From positions 1 to 24,274 of the forward strand of contig DATANR010000284.1 in assembly GCA_036266155.1 (NCBI GenBank): a DNA stretch of 24,274 nt, in the 5' to 3' direction. Of this stretch, positions 1 through 7,238 are shown piece after piece; position 1 is the first letter of the stretch; each line of letters opens with the position of its first letter. A program made the translations under genes and the position numbers. The notes below the pieces were generated by a model. It was not told the origin of the DNA. It did no database searches and saw only the letters and a program-made list of their open reading frames with translations. The stretch comes from SIAJ01 sp036266155 (GTDB lineage Bacteria > Planctomycetota > Planctomycetia > Gemmatales > Gemmataceae).

Positions 1-120
1 GGCGACTACCAAACGGGCGAAAAAGCCCCGAAAAACTACAAAAAGAGCATGCGAATCGTCTTCGACGAGGAGCTTCCCAAATGGAACTACCGTGCCGTGC
101 CGTCGAAACAGGGAAGTTAA
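1..120 (+). CDS. C-terminal end of an unidentified protein (5' partial)
   Basis: Frame 1 is open from the first base to a TAA at 118-120, giving 39 residues that end in DEELPKWNYRAVPSKQGS; a second in-frame TAA follows at once. The tail is rich in Lys and Tyr. I do not recognise the family. A terminal WNY motif is also seen at the end of some ISAzo13-type transposases, but the surrounding residues do not match what I remember, so this is only a possibility. The gene stops immediately before a nucleotidyltransferase that lacks its own N-terminus, so it may be part of an element inserted into that gene. The start lies outside the window. Confidence 0.5.
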   Translation, partial: GDYQTGEKAPKNYKKSMRIVFDEELPKWNYRAVPSKQGS

Positions 121-123
121 TAA

Positions 124-471
124 GTTACATGTCCTAAGCCAGAAAAGATCATTCTCTTCGGTTCATACGCTTGCGGAACACCTCACGACGACAGCGACGT
201 AGACATGCTGATCATCATGCCGGCGCGTAACAACACCGACTTGGCTGTGAGGATTCAGCTCACCGTGCCGCCGCCGTTTCCAGTTGATCTCATCGTGCGA
301 ACGCCCTCGGAAGTGCGGTGGCGTCTCGCAGAACACGAGTCGTTCCTGAGCGAGATTATGGAAAGCGGAAAGACGCTCTATGAAAAGAACCACACGCGAG
401 TGGGTCAGAAGGGCCGAAGGCGATTGGAAGGACGCGCAGATCCTGGCAAAAGGAAACAGCAAGTCACATGA
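124..471 (+). pseudogene. MNT-type nucleotidyltransferase (antitoxin) lacking its N-terminus
   Basis: The frame reads PEKIILFGSYACGTPHDDSD followed by VDMLIIM, the core of the minimal nucleotidyltransferase fold: a GS motif and then Asp-x-Asp metal ligands. MNT proteins of this kind are usually antitoxins that modify a HEPN partner. Intact proteins have about 15-25 residues before PEKI. Here an in-frame TAA lies at 121-123 and no ATG, GTG or TTG occurs before the ATG at 205, which is past the catalytic GS motif. The gene is therefore probably broken at its 5' end. Its frame also runs about 90 bases into the HEPN gene and ends in an Arg/Lys-rich tail, whereas intact pairs normally overlap only slightly. 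Activity of the product is doubtful. Confidence 0.7.
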
Positions 472-862
472 CGGGGTCTGCTTTCATTGCCAACAGTTGG
501 TTGAAAAGTATCTCAAGGCCATCCTTGTCGAAAACTCGGTGAACTTTCCCAAGTCGCACGATCTCGATCGGTTGCTCCTCCTCGTACTTCCGATCCACCC
601 ATCGCTTCGCAGCTTTCGTCGAGGGATGCTGTACCTGTCTGAGTTCGCGGTTGAAGTGCGCTACCCCGAGTACAACGCTAGCAAACGACAAGCTCTTGCG
701 GCGATTCGCTGGATGGAGCAGATCCGCGAGGAGTGTCGCACGCTGCTCGGCATCAAGCCGCCTCTTGCCACGCAAGAAGGCTTCTTGATCAAGTCGTCGG
801 TGGCGGGGTCTGCCCATCCCCGACGATTTGGGCCGTCCACGATCTTGCGGACATGCTCGTAG
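380..862 (+). CDS. HEPN domain protein (partner of the MNT fragment)
   Basis: A 160-residue HEPN protein beginning MKRTTREWVRRAEGDW. It shows family landmarks: FHCQQLVEKYLKAIL at about 35-49, SHDLDRL at 59-65 and VRYPEY at 93-98. In MNT/HEPN pairs the HEPN member is usually the toxin, often an RNase, and the MNT member is the antitoxin. GGAAAG just before the ATG at 380 can serve as a ribosome binding site. The family usually ends near residue 125 (RTLLGI). The last 35 or so residues look non-native, because this stretch is antisense to the antitoxin-like gene that starts at 969 on the other strand. The protein thus appears to have lost its original stop. Whether it is toxic or silent is unknown. 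Confidence 0.7.
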   Translation: MKRTTREWVRRAEGDWKDAQILAKGNSKSHDGVCFHCQQLVEKYLKAILVENSVNFPKSHDLDRLLLLVLPIHPSLRSFRRGMLYLSEFAVEVRYPEYNASKRQALAAIRWMEQIREECRTLLGIKPPLATQEGFLIKSSVAGSAHPRRFGPSTILRTCS

Positions 863-969
863 GTTTCTCGCGGAACCAGTACAAACGTCCGGCCAGTCTG
901 CGGGTCACGAACGAGGGCAGACCCGGGGCCGTCCAATTCACGGCGCTGTAGTTCGGATAGTTCGATCAT
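661..969 (-). pseudogene. Relic antitoxin-like small protein without a toxin partner
   Basis: Read from the ATG at 969, the product starts MIELSELQRRELDGPGSALV and continues to VLVPRETYEHVRKI. This resembles the planctomycete antitoxin-like family that pairs with PemK/MazF-type or PIN toxins, with the pattern MIxLxxxQRxxLxxxxxxxVxDPxTxxxYVLVPxxxYExV. AGGGAGG five bases upstream is a strong ribosome binding site and fixes the start. After about residue 60 (GWADPATDDLIKK) the sequence stops looking like the family and runs 200 bases into the antisense of the HEPN gene, ending at 661. No toxin gene follows. I read it as an orphan fragment left by a deletion or recombination. The family name is from memory and should be treated as tentative. 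Confidence 0.55.
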
Positions 970-1042
970 GGCCGCCTCCCTACGTGGCATCCTACCATCG
1001 ACCGTCCAAGCGCACAATTCGGTTCCAATCCCGTCTACGGGT

Positions 1043-2221
1043 TCATCCCTTCGCCAACTCGACCGCCAGCCGGCATCCTTCCAGAAACTCCGGCACGTCG
1101 ACCCATTCCTTAACCGTGTGAATCTCGTTCTGCCCGGCCCCAAACGTCACGGTTGGAATGGCGTGCTTCACCATCCAGTTCGCGTCGAGGCCGCCGTTGG
1201 TGACTTTCGTCGCCGGGGTACGGCCAATTGCTCGGACGCCTTCTTTCGCGCGCAACACGACCGGTGCATCTTCCTTGATCCGGAACGGGTGATAGTCGGT
1301 CCGTGACGTGAACTTCACTTTGCCCGTCTTCCCTTCGTGATCGCGCACCCAGCACGCGGCATCGACAAATGCTTTTTTGTACGCGGCCGTGATCTCGTGG
1401 AAGAATTTGGCGTCGTGGCTGCGCGACTCGCCGGTCAGGTGGACGAAGTCGGTGACCACGTTGGTCGCCTCGCCCGCGGCCTTGCCATGGCCATCGCCGA
1501 CGGAGCCGATGTTGCTCGTCCCCTCGCGGCCATTCTTCACGACCTTGCCGAACCAGCCGTTGCGATAGGCGTCGGCAATGGCGAGGCTGGCGATGGCGGT
1601 CGCCGAGATGCCGCGATCCGGATAGACGCCCGCGTGCGCCGCCTTGCCCTGAATGTCGACCTCCCAGCGATCGGCGCCGACGGCCCCGATCGTGATGTCG
1701 CTCGCCGACCGGCCGTCGAAGTTGAATGCCATCGCTGGCTCCTTCAGCACCGCAGGATCGAGATATCGCGCGCCGAAGAGTCCCGATTCCTCGCGGACCG
1801 TGAACAACAGCGTGATCGGCGGATGCGGCACCTTGTGCTTGATGAGTGTTGCCGCCAGGTTGACGAGGACAGCACACCCCGTGCGATTGTCGCCGCCGAG
1901 AGCTGTTGTGCCCTGCGGGACGATGCGGCTCCCCTTACGAACCGGCACGGCCCCGGTACACAGGGGCACGGTGTCCATATGCGTCATGAACAACAGCCGC
2001 GGACCGTCGACGGCGCCCGGCAGTTCCGCGAGCAAATTGCCGGTCTGAGTTGGGATCGGGATCCGCGAGTTGGCGTCGTCGTAGCGAACATTGCGCGGCG
2101 TGACGCCGACCTCTTTGAGCGCGTTCTGAATCGTGCGCGCGATATTTTTCTCGCGCCCGGTCGTCCCCTCGACGGCGAGGAGACGCATGAGCAAGTCTGT
2201 CGCAAAGGATTGGTCGATCAT
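1043..2221 (-). CDS. M20-family metallopeptidase, peptidase T-like
   Basis: A 392-residue cytoplasmic aminopeptidase-type enzyme with the di-zinc ligands of family M20: HMDTVP (His81, Asp83), LGGDNRTG (bridging Asp111), VREES (catalytic and ligand Glu144/145), NFDGR (Asp169) and NEIHT (His368). A dimerisation-type insert around VDIQGKAAHAGVYPDRG (188-204) separates the catalytic halves. The closest architecture is the tripeptidase T/PepT-like branch, which removes N-terminal residues from short peptides, so a role in peptide scavenging is likely. Substrate cannot be read from sequence. It lies 82 bases after the sigma factor gene on the same strand, so they may be co-transcribed. The start ATG has no clear Shine-Dalgarno sequence. 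Confidence 0.9.
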   Translation of the reverse strand: MIDQSFATDLLMRLLAVEGTTGREKNIARTIQNALKEVGVTPRNVRYDDANSRIPIPTQTGNLLAELPGAVDGPRLLFMTHMDTVPLCTGAVPVRKGSRIVPQGTTALGGDNRTGCAVLVNLAATLIKHKVPHPPITLLFTVREESGLFGARYLDPAVLKEPAMAFNFDGRSASDITIGAVGADRWEVDIQGKAAHAGVYPDRGISATAIASLAIADAYRNGWFGKVVKNGREGTSNIGSVGDGHGKAAGEATNVVTDFVHLTGESRSHDAKFFHEITAAYKKAFVDAACWVRDHEGKTGKVKFTSRTDYHPFRIKEDAPVVLRAKEGVRAIGRTPATKVTNGGLDANWMVKHAIPTVTFGAGQNEIHTVKEWVDVPEFLEGCRLAVELAKG

Positions 2222-2303
2222 GGAAGGAGTGATACGGCTGCGGCGGGCGAGGTGCCAGGCGGACGTCGGTTTCCGCCGACCAAGGATCCAGACTTGTGAA
2301 GCT

Positions 2304-2990
2304 TCACGCTGTCAGAACATGCTCATCGGCCGGATCGGGTTCATCGCGGATCGGCCGCGGCCAATCGGGGAATGCTCGGCGGGCCTTGGCGATCGCCTTG
2401 TTCAACAATTGCTGGATGCGCTGCCGCGTCCACCCGTAGTGGCGGCCAATTTCTTCGAACGTATAGCCCTCGATGTAGTAGAACCGCAGGATCGCGTACA
2501 AGTTCGCCGGCAGCACGCGGCGGATTCGATCGCACATCTCGCGGGCGCTGGCCTGCGCCACCAAGTCCGGGGCCGGGCGGTCGTCTTCTGGTTCCCACGG
2601 AGCGTCGTCGCCGGCTTCGATGCGCACGGGATAGGGGACCGCGCGCTTCGCGCGTCGCCAACTCAGGATCGCCTGAATCAATCGGTGCCGAACAACCAGC
2701 GTCGCGTAGGCAGCGAATGGCACAGCGCGCGCCGCGTCGAACAGTCCGGAAGCATACGTGAGCCCGTAGAGCGCCTCGCCAATCAGCTCATCCATCGGCA
2801 CGTCGCGCGCGTTACGCGCGAATCGCCAGGCCAGTCGATAAGCCAGCGCCATGCATTCCTCGACCCGCTCCTGACCGGCGACATCGAGCACACGGACCTT
2901 CGCTGCCGGCTCGGGCGCGGCGGGTTGTTCGAGCCATCGCGGTCGCTTCGAAGGTCGCCAGGGACGGGTCGGCTTGCCAATAGAGCGCAT
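2304..2990 (-). CDS. RNA polymerase sigma-70 family factor (regions 2 and 4)
   Basis: A 228-residue alternative sigma factor. Region 2 spans about 42-110 (ERVEECMALAYRLAWRFARN, then MDELIGEALYGLTYA), and region 4 spans 158-205 with a helix-turn-helix at YTFEEIGRHYGWTRQRIQQL. A region 3 is not obvious; the linker at 111-150 is acidic and proline-rich. It is not a typical ECF factor and looks nearer to the FliA/SigB-like group of short sigma-70 proteins. ATG at 2990 is preferred over the TTG one codon upstream. The upstream region carries a TTGACA promoter with an inverted repeat in its spacer, so the gene is probably transcribed by the housekeeping polymerase and repressible. No anti-sigma gene is adjacent, and the downstream neighbour is the M20 peptidase. 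Confidence 0.85.
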   Translation of the reverse strand: MRSIGKPTRPWRPSKRPRWLEQPAAPEPAAKVRVLDVAGQERVEECMALAYRLAWRFARNARDVPMDELIGEALYGLTYASGLFDAARAVPFAAYATLVVRHRLIQAILSWRRAKRAVPYPVRIEAGDDAPWEPEDDRPAPDLVAQASAREMCDRIRRVLPANLYAILRFYYIEGYTFEEIGRHYGWTRQRIQQLLNKAIAKARRAFPDWPRPIRDEPDPADEHVLTA

Positions 2991-3033
2991 CAAGACACCA
3001 AGCGTCCAGAAGGAAAGAGCGAGCTACGGATAT

Positions 3034-3062
3034 CCAATAACTGAACGTGTGTTCACTGTCAA
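3034..3062 (-). promoter_or_regulatory. Promoter of the sigma-70-like gene with a GAAC-N4-GTTC dyad in the spacer
   Basis: On the minus strand TTGACA (3062-3057) is a perfect -35 hexamer, followed by a 17-base spacer and a weak -10 (TATTGG, 3039-3034). The start codon is about 45 bases further on. Inside the spacer lies GAACACACGTTC (3054-3043), a perfect 4-bp dyad with four-base centre. It matches the Gram-positive SOS box at all positions except the outermost base on each side. A repressor bound there would block polymerase. That LexA is the ligand is inference. Confidence 0.5.
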
Positions 3063-3215
3063 CCATTTTGAGAAAAATAGTCGTTTGGTCCCGCGAGATG
3101 CACATGAAAATGCCGTGCAAACGTGCCGGGGAAAATCGGACCAGCGCGCAGCTGACAAAGATGAGAAATACGTTCAGGGGGGTGTGGGAGGCGTGAACGA
3201 AACGAGTCTGATTGG
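3063..3215. other. Intergenic stretch between NupC gene and sigma promoter
   Basis: About 150 bases without a credible gene. It is less GC-rich than its surroundings near 3060-3110 and holds a G-rich run at 3175-3188 (CAGGGGGGTGTGGG) shortly after the NupC stop on the opposite strand. The same string with one extra G recurs at 12452-12466. No convincing hairpin terminator for the NupC gene was seen. Confidence 0.5.
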
Positions 3216-4598
3216 TCAATCGCTCATCAGGATGCCCGCGATGGATGCGTTGATGAGCGTCGCCAGGAACCCGCCGAGGAGGGCGCGCAGGCCGAGCCGG
3301 GCGAGGTCGCTGCGGCGGTTCGGCGCCATCGCGCCGATGCCGCCGAGCTGAATGCCGATCGACGCGAAGTTGGCGAAGCCGGTCAGAGCGAAGCAGGCGA
3401 GCTTGTAGGTCCGCAACTCGATGCCCTTCACGCCGACGAACTCGCTGTCCTTCATGATGACGTTGTTGTCGGCCAGGTCCTTGAAGGCCACGAACTCATT
3501 GAGCACCAGCTTCTTCCCGAGCAGTTCGCCAAAGCGGGGACAGTCGTCGGCCGTCACGCCCGTTAGAAAGGCGATCGGTGAAAAGAGCTTGGAGAAAATC
3601 CACTCGAGCGAGAGTTGCGGCATATCGAACCACGGACCAATCTTGCCCAGGATAAAGTTGAACATCGCGATGAAGGCGATGAACGCGATCAACATGGCCG
3701 CGATGTTGATCGCCAACTGCATACCCTGCGAAGCGCCGGCCGCTGCGGCATCGATCACGTTCGCATGTTCCTTCTCGCCGGATGGTTTCACGTCGCCCAG
3801 CGTTTCCGGCACCCCAGTCTCCGGCACCAGAATCTTGGCGATGTAGAGCGACGCGGGAGCCGCCATCACGCTGGTCGCCAGGATCGCGACGGCACTGGCG
3901 CCCATGCCGATGTAAACCGCCATGAGCGCACCAGAGATGTGCGCCATGCCGCCGATCATCAACGCCAGCAGTTCCGAGCGCGTCATGCGTGCGATGAACG
4001 GCTTGACGATGAGCGGCGCTTCGGTTTGACCGAGAAAGACGTTGGCCGTCACCGACAGCGTCTCCGCGCCGCTCGTGCCCATCACCCAGCGCATGACTCT
4101 AGCGAAGCCGCGGACGACCACCTGCAAGATGCCCAAGTGGTACAGGACCGTAAAGACGCTGGAAACGAACACCACCGTGGGCAGCACGATAAAGGCGAAG
4201 ATGACGCCGCTCTCGACGCCCAACCCTTTTTGCACCGCGGGCACATTCACGAGCGGCCCGAAGACGAACTCGCCGCCCTTGGAGGAAAACGAGAGAAACT
4301 GCTTGGCGATGGCGCCCATCCACTCGAACGCTTTGCGAACGGGCTCAACCTGCAAAATCATCAAGGCGAGGAACACCTGCAGCAGAAACCCGGCAATCAC
4401 GGTTCTTCGGTTGATGGCCCGGATATTGGTTGAACAAGCCAATGCGGCGGCCAGGAAACTGAACACTCCCACCGCCGCCTGCCCACGCGGGCCGAGCGTG
4501 TCCCGGCTCACGTACGCGACGATCGTCAGCGCCACGATGCCGAAGATCAGGCTAAGCCGCCACGACCAGGGCGTGCCGGCGGAGGATGTTTGGGACAT
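3216..4598 (-). CDS. Concentrative nucleoside transporter, NupC/CNT family
   Basis: A 460-residue inner-membrane symporter of the CNT family, which imports nucleosides with sodium or protons. Family signatures are present: a gate region around IVLPTVVFVSSVF (137-149), GTSGAETLSVTANVFLGQTE (174-193) leading into APL, KKLVLNEFVAF (362-372) and FANFASIGIQLGG (408-420). Hydrophobic segments are spread over the whole length, with N-terminal helices at about 15-30, 42-56 and 68-83. The length is slightly above the 400-420 residues of typical bacterial members. The extra sequence is a hydrophilic loop at about 259-282. The start ATG at 4598 faces the divergent hydrolase gene across 138 bases. Nucleoside specificity cannot be told from sequence. 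Confidence 0.93.
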   Translation of the reverse strand: MSQTSSAGTPWSWRLSLIFGIVALTIVAYVSRDTLGPRGQAAVGVFSFLAAALACSTNIRAINRRTVIAGFLLQVFLALMILQVEPVRKAFEWMGAIAKQFLSFSSKGGEFVFGPLVNVPAVQKGLGVESGVIFAFIVLPTVVFVSSVFTVLYHLGILQVVVRGFARVMRWVMGTSGAETLSVTANVFLGQTEAPLIVKPFIARMTRSELLALMIGGMAHISGALMAVYIGMGASAVAILATSVMAAPASLYIAKILVPETGVPETLGDVKPSGEKEHANVIDAAAAGASQGMQLAINIAAMLIAFIAFIAMFNFILGKIGPWFDMPQLSLEWIFSKLFSPIAFLTGVTADDCPRFGELLGKKLVLNEFVAFKDLADNNVIMKDSEFVGVKGIELRTYKLACFALTGFANFASIGIQLGGIGAMAPNRRSDLARLGLRALLGGFLATLINASIAGILMSD

Positions 4599-4736
4599 GA
4601 GTGTTGTGAGTGCAGGTGATTGCGGTCGCGGAGAGTCCTGTCATGCTACATGTCGCGAACCGCTCGGACAGGCAAACCGTTCCGCTCCGCCCCATCTCTT
4701 GGTATCCTGACAACAACCGCACACGGAGCATTCATC

Positions 4737-5675
4737 ATGCGCCTCTGCCGGATTGGCCCCGAGAACACGCCCCGGGCCGCCTTTTATCTCGAAACGCAAG
4801 TGGTCCCAGTCGCGACCGCTGTCGTCGCGCATAGCCAGGCTCGTGGCACGTCCATCCACCTGCCCACGCGCGATGACCTCGTGCCGCTGCTGCTCGACCC
4901 GAGCGTCCGCGAAATCGCCACATGGCTTGGGCGCACGCCGAATCCGCCGGGGGCGATCCCGATGGCCCAGGTCGAATTGCTCGTGCCGATCCCGAAGCCG
5001 CCGAAGCTCTTTTGTCTGGCCGGCAACTACGCCGAACACGTGGCCGAGACCGGCGGCACCCCGGCGGAGCGTGCGGCCACGTTCCCCTACGTGTTCATGA
5101 AGCCGCCGAGCACGACGCTCCTGCACCCGAACCGCGGCGTCGCGATTCCCAAAGTCGCTCCGGATGGTGTCGATCACGAGGTCGAGTTGGCTGTCATCAT
5201 TGGCCGCAAGGGCAAGCACATTGCCGCCGCCGACGCATCCAAGCACATTGCCGGCTACACGATCGTCAACGACGTGACTCAGCGTCGCTATCGACCGAAC
5301 CCGGGCCGGACTAAGCGCGAGAAGGACGTGTTCTTCGACTGGCTGCACGGCAAATGGTTCGACAGCTTCTGTCCGAGCGGCCCGTGCGCCATCGCCGCGG
5401 CCGCCGTGCCCGACGCGCAGAACCTGACACTTGAGCTCACCGTCAATGGCGACGTCAAGCAGAAGGGCTCGACGGCCCAGATGGTATTCCCCGTCGGCGC
5501 GATCATCGAGTTCATTTCGAAAATGGTCACACTTGAGCCGGGCGACATCATTTCGACGGGCACTCCCGCCGGCGTGGGCGCGGCGAGCAACACGTTCCTC
5601 AAGCCCGGCGACGTCATAAAGGCTACGATCCAGGGGATCGGCACGCTGGTCACGCCGGTCGTTGCGGAGAAATGA
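4737..5675 (+). CDS. Fumarylacetoacetate hydrolase (FAH) family protein
   Basis: A 312-residue cytoplasmic enzyme of the FAH superfamily, whose members hydrolyse, decarboxylate or hydrate 2-oxo acid-type intermediates of aromatic and sugar-acid breakdown. The C-terminal catalytic domain (about 88-310) carries the metal-binding acids in DHEVELAVIIG (Glu148, Glu150) and NDVTQR (Asp179), plus KWFDSFCPSGP (206-216) and GDIISTGTPAGVG (269-281). GGAG eight bases before the ATG at 4737 sets the start; an in-frame extension upstream has no support. The N-terminal 85 residues are the usual poorly conserved cap. It is divergent from the NupC gene and has no pathway partner next to it, so the substrate is open. 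A 5-carboxymethyl-2-hydroxymuconate isomerase or 2-hydroxyhepta-diene-dioate isomerase-like role is equally possible. Confidence 0.9.
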   Translation: MRLCRIGPENTPRAAFYLETQVVPVATAVVAHSQARGTSIHLPTRDDLVPLLLDPSVREIATWLGRTPNPPGAIPMAQVELLVPIPKPPKLFCLAGNYAEHVAETGGTPAERAATFPYVFMKPPSTTLLHPNRGVAIPKVAPDGVDHEVELAVIIGRKGKHIAAADASKHIAGYTIVNDVTQRRYRPNPGRTKREKDVFFDWLHGKWFDSFCPSGPCAIAAAAVPDAQNLTLELTVNGDVKQKGSTAQMVFPVGAIIEFISKMVTLEPGDIISTGTPAGVGAASNTFLKPGDVIKATIQGIGTLVTPVVAEK

Positions 5676-5682
5676 CGCTCTC

Positions 5683-5823
5683 TTACTTTCGTCGGTCAAA
5701 CCATACCAGCGCGGCGACGATGCCGACGACGATCACCACGCCTGTGATGATTAGGCCAACATTGCCGAAATTGCCATAGACGTAGTCGTACGCCTGACCC
5801 GGAAGGGAAGTGAGATTGCTCAT
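5683..5823 (-). CDS. Small single-pass membrane protein, hypothetical
   Basis: From the ATG at 5823 a 46-residue product is predicted: a short polar and aromatic N-terminus (MSNLTSLPGQAYDYVYGNFG), one strong membrane helix at about 23-43 (GLIITGVVIVVGIVAALVWF) and a basic end, DRRK. This would leave the C-terminus in the cytoplasm. It is too short to assign a family. A longer version starting at 5877 (MTQNLF) is possible. No good ribosome binding site was found. It converges on the FAH-family gene with only seven bases between the stops. I rate the gene plausible because the hydrophobic segment and the basic anchor make sense, but it is unproven. Confidence 0.4.
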   Translation of the reverse strand: MSNLTSLPGQAYDYVYGNFGNVGLIITGVVIVVGIVAALVWFDRRK

Positions 5824-6106
5824 GACATGTCCGAAGTTCCAGATTCCGAACGATAGGGTAAACAAATTTTGGGTCATAGATTCGGATTGAGCAAGAGAAT
5901 CCGCGTCCAATCGATCCCAATTCGCTGGACTTCTTGCCCGACCCGAATTTCTTGCCGAACCCGAAAGGTCCACCTGTATTGCCGGAAACGATCATTCCGC
6001 GCATCCGTGACGGGTTCTCCAGATTTCCCGCCTTTCCGATGTGGCACATCCGAATTTGCACTCCAAAACTTACAAAACACCTTCATTCTCTCCGGGAGTC
6101 GGCCCC
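5824..6106. other. Intergenic region with a short imperfect tandem duplication
   Basis: A 283-base interval between the small membrane protein and the esterase gene. At 5931-5947 and 5949-5965 a 17-base unit (TTCTTGCCCGACCCGAA, then TTCTTGCCGAACCCGAA) occurs twice. The strongest local signal is the GGGAG ribosome binding site at 6094-6098 serving the esterase. No convincing gene is seen on either strand. Confidence 0.45.
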
Positions 6107-7189
6107 ATGCCGATCAATCATCCTCGACGCTGCACCATGAATACTCTGAAACTCGCACTGCTGACCGTCCTCGTCGTCACGCCAAACACCTGGGCCTTCG
6201 GCGGCGGCAACCGGACCGCCGACATTCGGCAGCTGAACGCTCAGCTTGCCGGCCGCGTCGACGACTTTACCTGCAACCACGGCCAGGACAACCGAATCGA
6301 CGCACCGTCGCTCGGCCAGAAGCGCGACGTCTACGTCTATGTGCCGCCGGGCTATGATGCGAATAAGCGCTATCCGCTCGTCTATTGGCTGCACGGCCTC
6401 AACCAGGACGAAGCCAGCTTCCTGGAATTCGCGCCGCTGTTCGACCGGGCCATCCAGTCGGGCACGTTGCCGAAGGTCGTGATCGTCGCTCCCGATGGGA
6501 CGATCAATGGCCGGGCCGCCATGAAGGATCCACCGACGCTGTACCTGAACTCGCCGCTCGGCAAATTCGAGGACTTCGTCACGATCGACGTGTGGAACCA
6601 CGTGGTCACGCACTACAGCATCCACGCCGACCGCAAAGCGCGCGTGCTCGCCGGCGCCTCGATGGGCGCCTTCGGTGCATACAACCTCGGCATCAAGCAC
6701 AAGAGCGACTTCGGCGTCGTCGCCGGTGTGCTGCCGCCGTTGAACCTGCGCTACGCCGACTGCTATGGTCGCATCGACACCGACTTCAATCCGAATTGCT
6801 TCGCGACTCTCAACCATTACGACCCGAACACGGTCGTCGCCAAGTTCGCGTGCGGCCTCGTCAAGATCCGCGAACGGCAACTCATCGCTCCGGTCTTCGG
6901 TGAAGGGCCAGACGTGATCGCGAAGATCGCTGTCGAGAACCCGGCCGAGATGATCGTGAGCCACAAGGTCAAGCCGGGCGAACTGGCAATGTTCTCCGGC
7001 TATGCCCGCAATGACGAGTTCAACTTCGACGCCCACGCCGAGAGCTTTGCGTTCCTGGCCAAGCAACAAGGCCTGGAGGTGACGACCGTCTGCGTCCCCG
7101 GCAAGCACGACAAGCAATCGGGCTTGCGCCTGTTCCCGGCGTTCGTCGACTTCCTGCGCCCGCAGCTCGAACCCTACGCGCCAAAGTAA
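6107..7189 (+). CDS. Secreted esterase D-like alpha/beta hydrolase
   Basis: A 360-residue exported serine hydrolase of the esterase D/feruloyl esterase type. The N-terminus (PRRCTMNTLKLALLTVLVVT) fits a Sec signal peptide ending near residue 30. The fold is recognisable from YVYVPPGYDANKRYPLVYWL (77-96 region) with the oxyanion HG pair, the nucleophile elbow GASMG (Ser185), a likely Asp in ARNDEFNFD (300-308) and the catalytic His in PGKHD (His334). GGGAG eight bases before the ATG at 6107 favours that start over the ATG at 6137, which gives a shorter signal peptide. Members usually cleave acyl or feruloyl esters from polysaccharides. The substrate here is not known. A hairpin terminator follows at 7204. 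Confidence 0.85.
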   Translation: MPINHPRRCTMNTLKLALLTVLVVTPNTWAFGGGNRTADIRQLNAQLAGRVDDFTCNHGQDNRIDAPSLGQKRDVYVYVPPGYDANKRYPLVYWLHGLNQDEASFLEFAPLFDRAIQSGTLPKVVIVAPDGTINGRAAMKDPPTLYLNSPLGKFEDFVTIDVWNHVVTHYSIHADRKARVLAGASMGAFGAYNLGIKHKSDFGVVAGVLPPLNLRYADCYGRIDTDFNPNCFATLNHYDPNTVVAKFACGLVKIRERQLIAPVFGEGPDVIAKIAVENPAEMIVSHKVKPGELAMFSGYARNDEFNFDAHAESFAFLAKQQGLEVTTVCVPGKHDKQSGLRLFPAFVDFLRPQLEPYAPK

Positions 7190-7203
7190 TCCCGCAATCG
7201 TTT

Positions 7204-7238
7204 AGCGGTCGAGCCAACGGCTCGACTGCTGTTTATTT
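7204..7238 (+). terminator. Rho-independent terminator of the esterase gene
   Basis: Fifteen bases after the stop lies a stem of AGCGGTCGAGCC (7204-7215) and GGCTCGACTGCT (7219-7230), with 11 of 12 positions paired and a three-base loop, followed by GTTTATTT. The T-rich tail is on the plus strand only, so it terminates the esterase message. It slightly overlaps the end of the convergent gene. Confidence 0.7.

Noticed and set aside
1337..2299. Long plus-strand reading frame opposite the M20 peptidase gene
   Set aside because: It is the antisense of a gene with intact catalytic motifs. Its own protein is Arg/Asp/Val-rich with no recognisable domain, as expected for a GC-rich shadow frame.
2296..2307. 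Perfect palindrome GTGAAGCTTCAC over the stop of the sigma gene
   Set aside because: Only 12 bases, no loop, no T tract, and it contains the stop codon. It may be chance, and I see no function.
4641..5699. Minus-strand reading frame of 352 codons opposite the FAH-family gene
   Set aside because: The plus strand carries clear FAH motifs and a ribosome binding site. The antisense product is Arg/Asp-rich and lacks any motif.
6083..7117. Minus-strand reading frame of 344 codons opposite the esterase gene
   Set aside because: Antisense of a gene with signal peptide, catalytic Ser elbow and terminator. Composition is that of a shadow frame.
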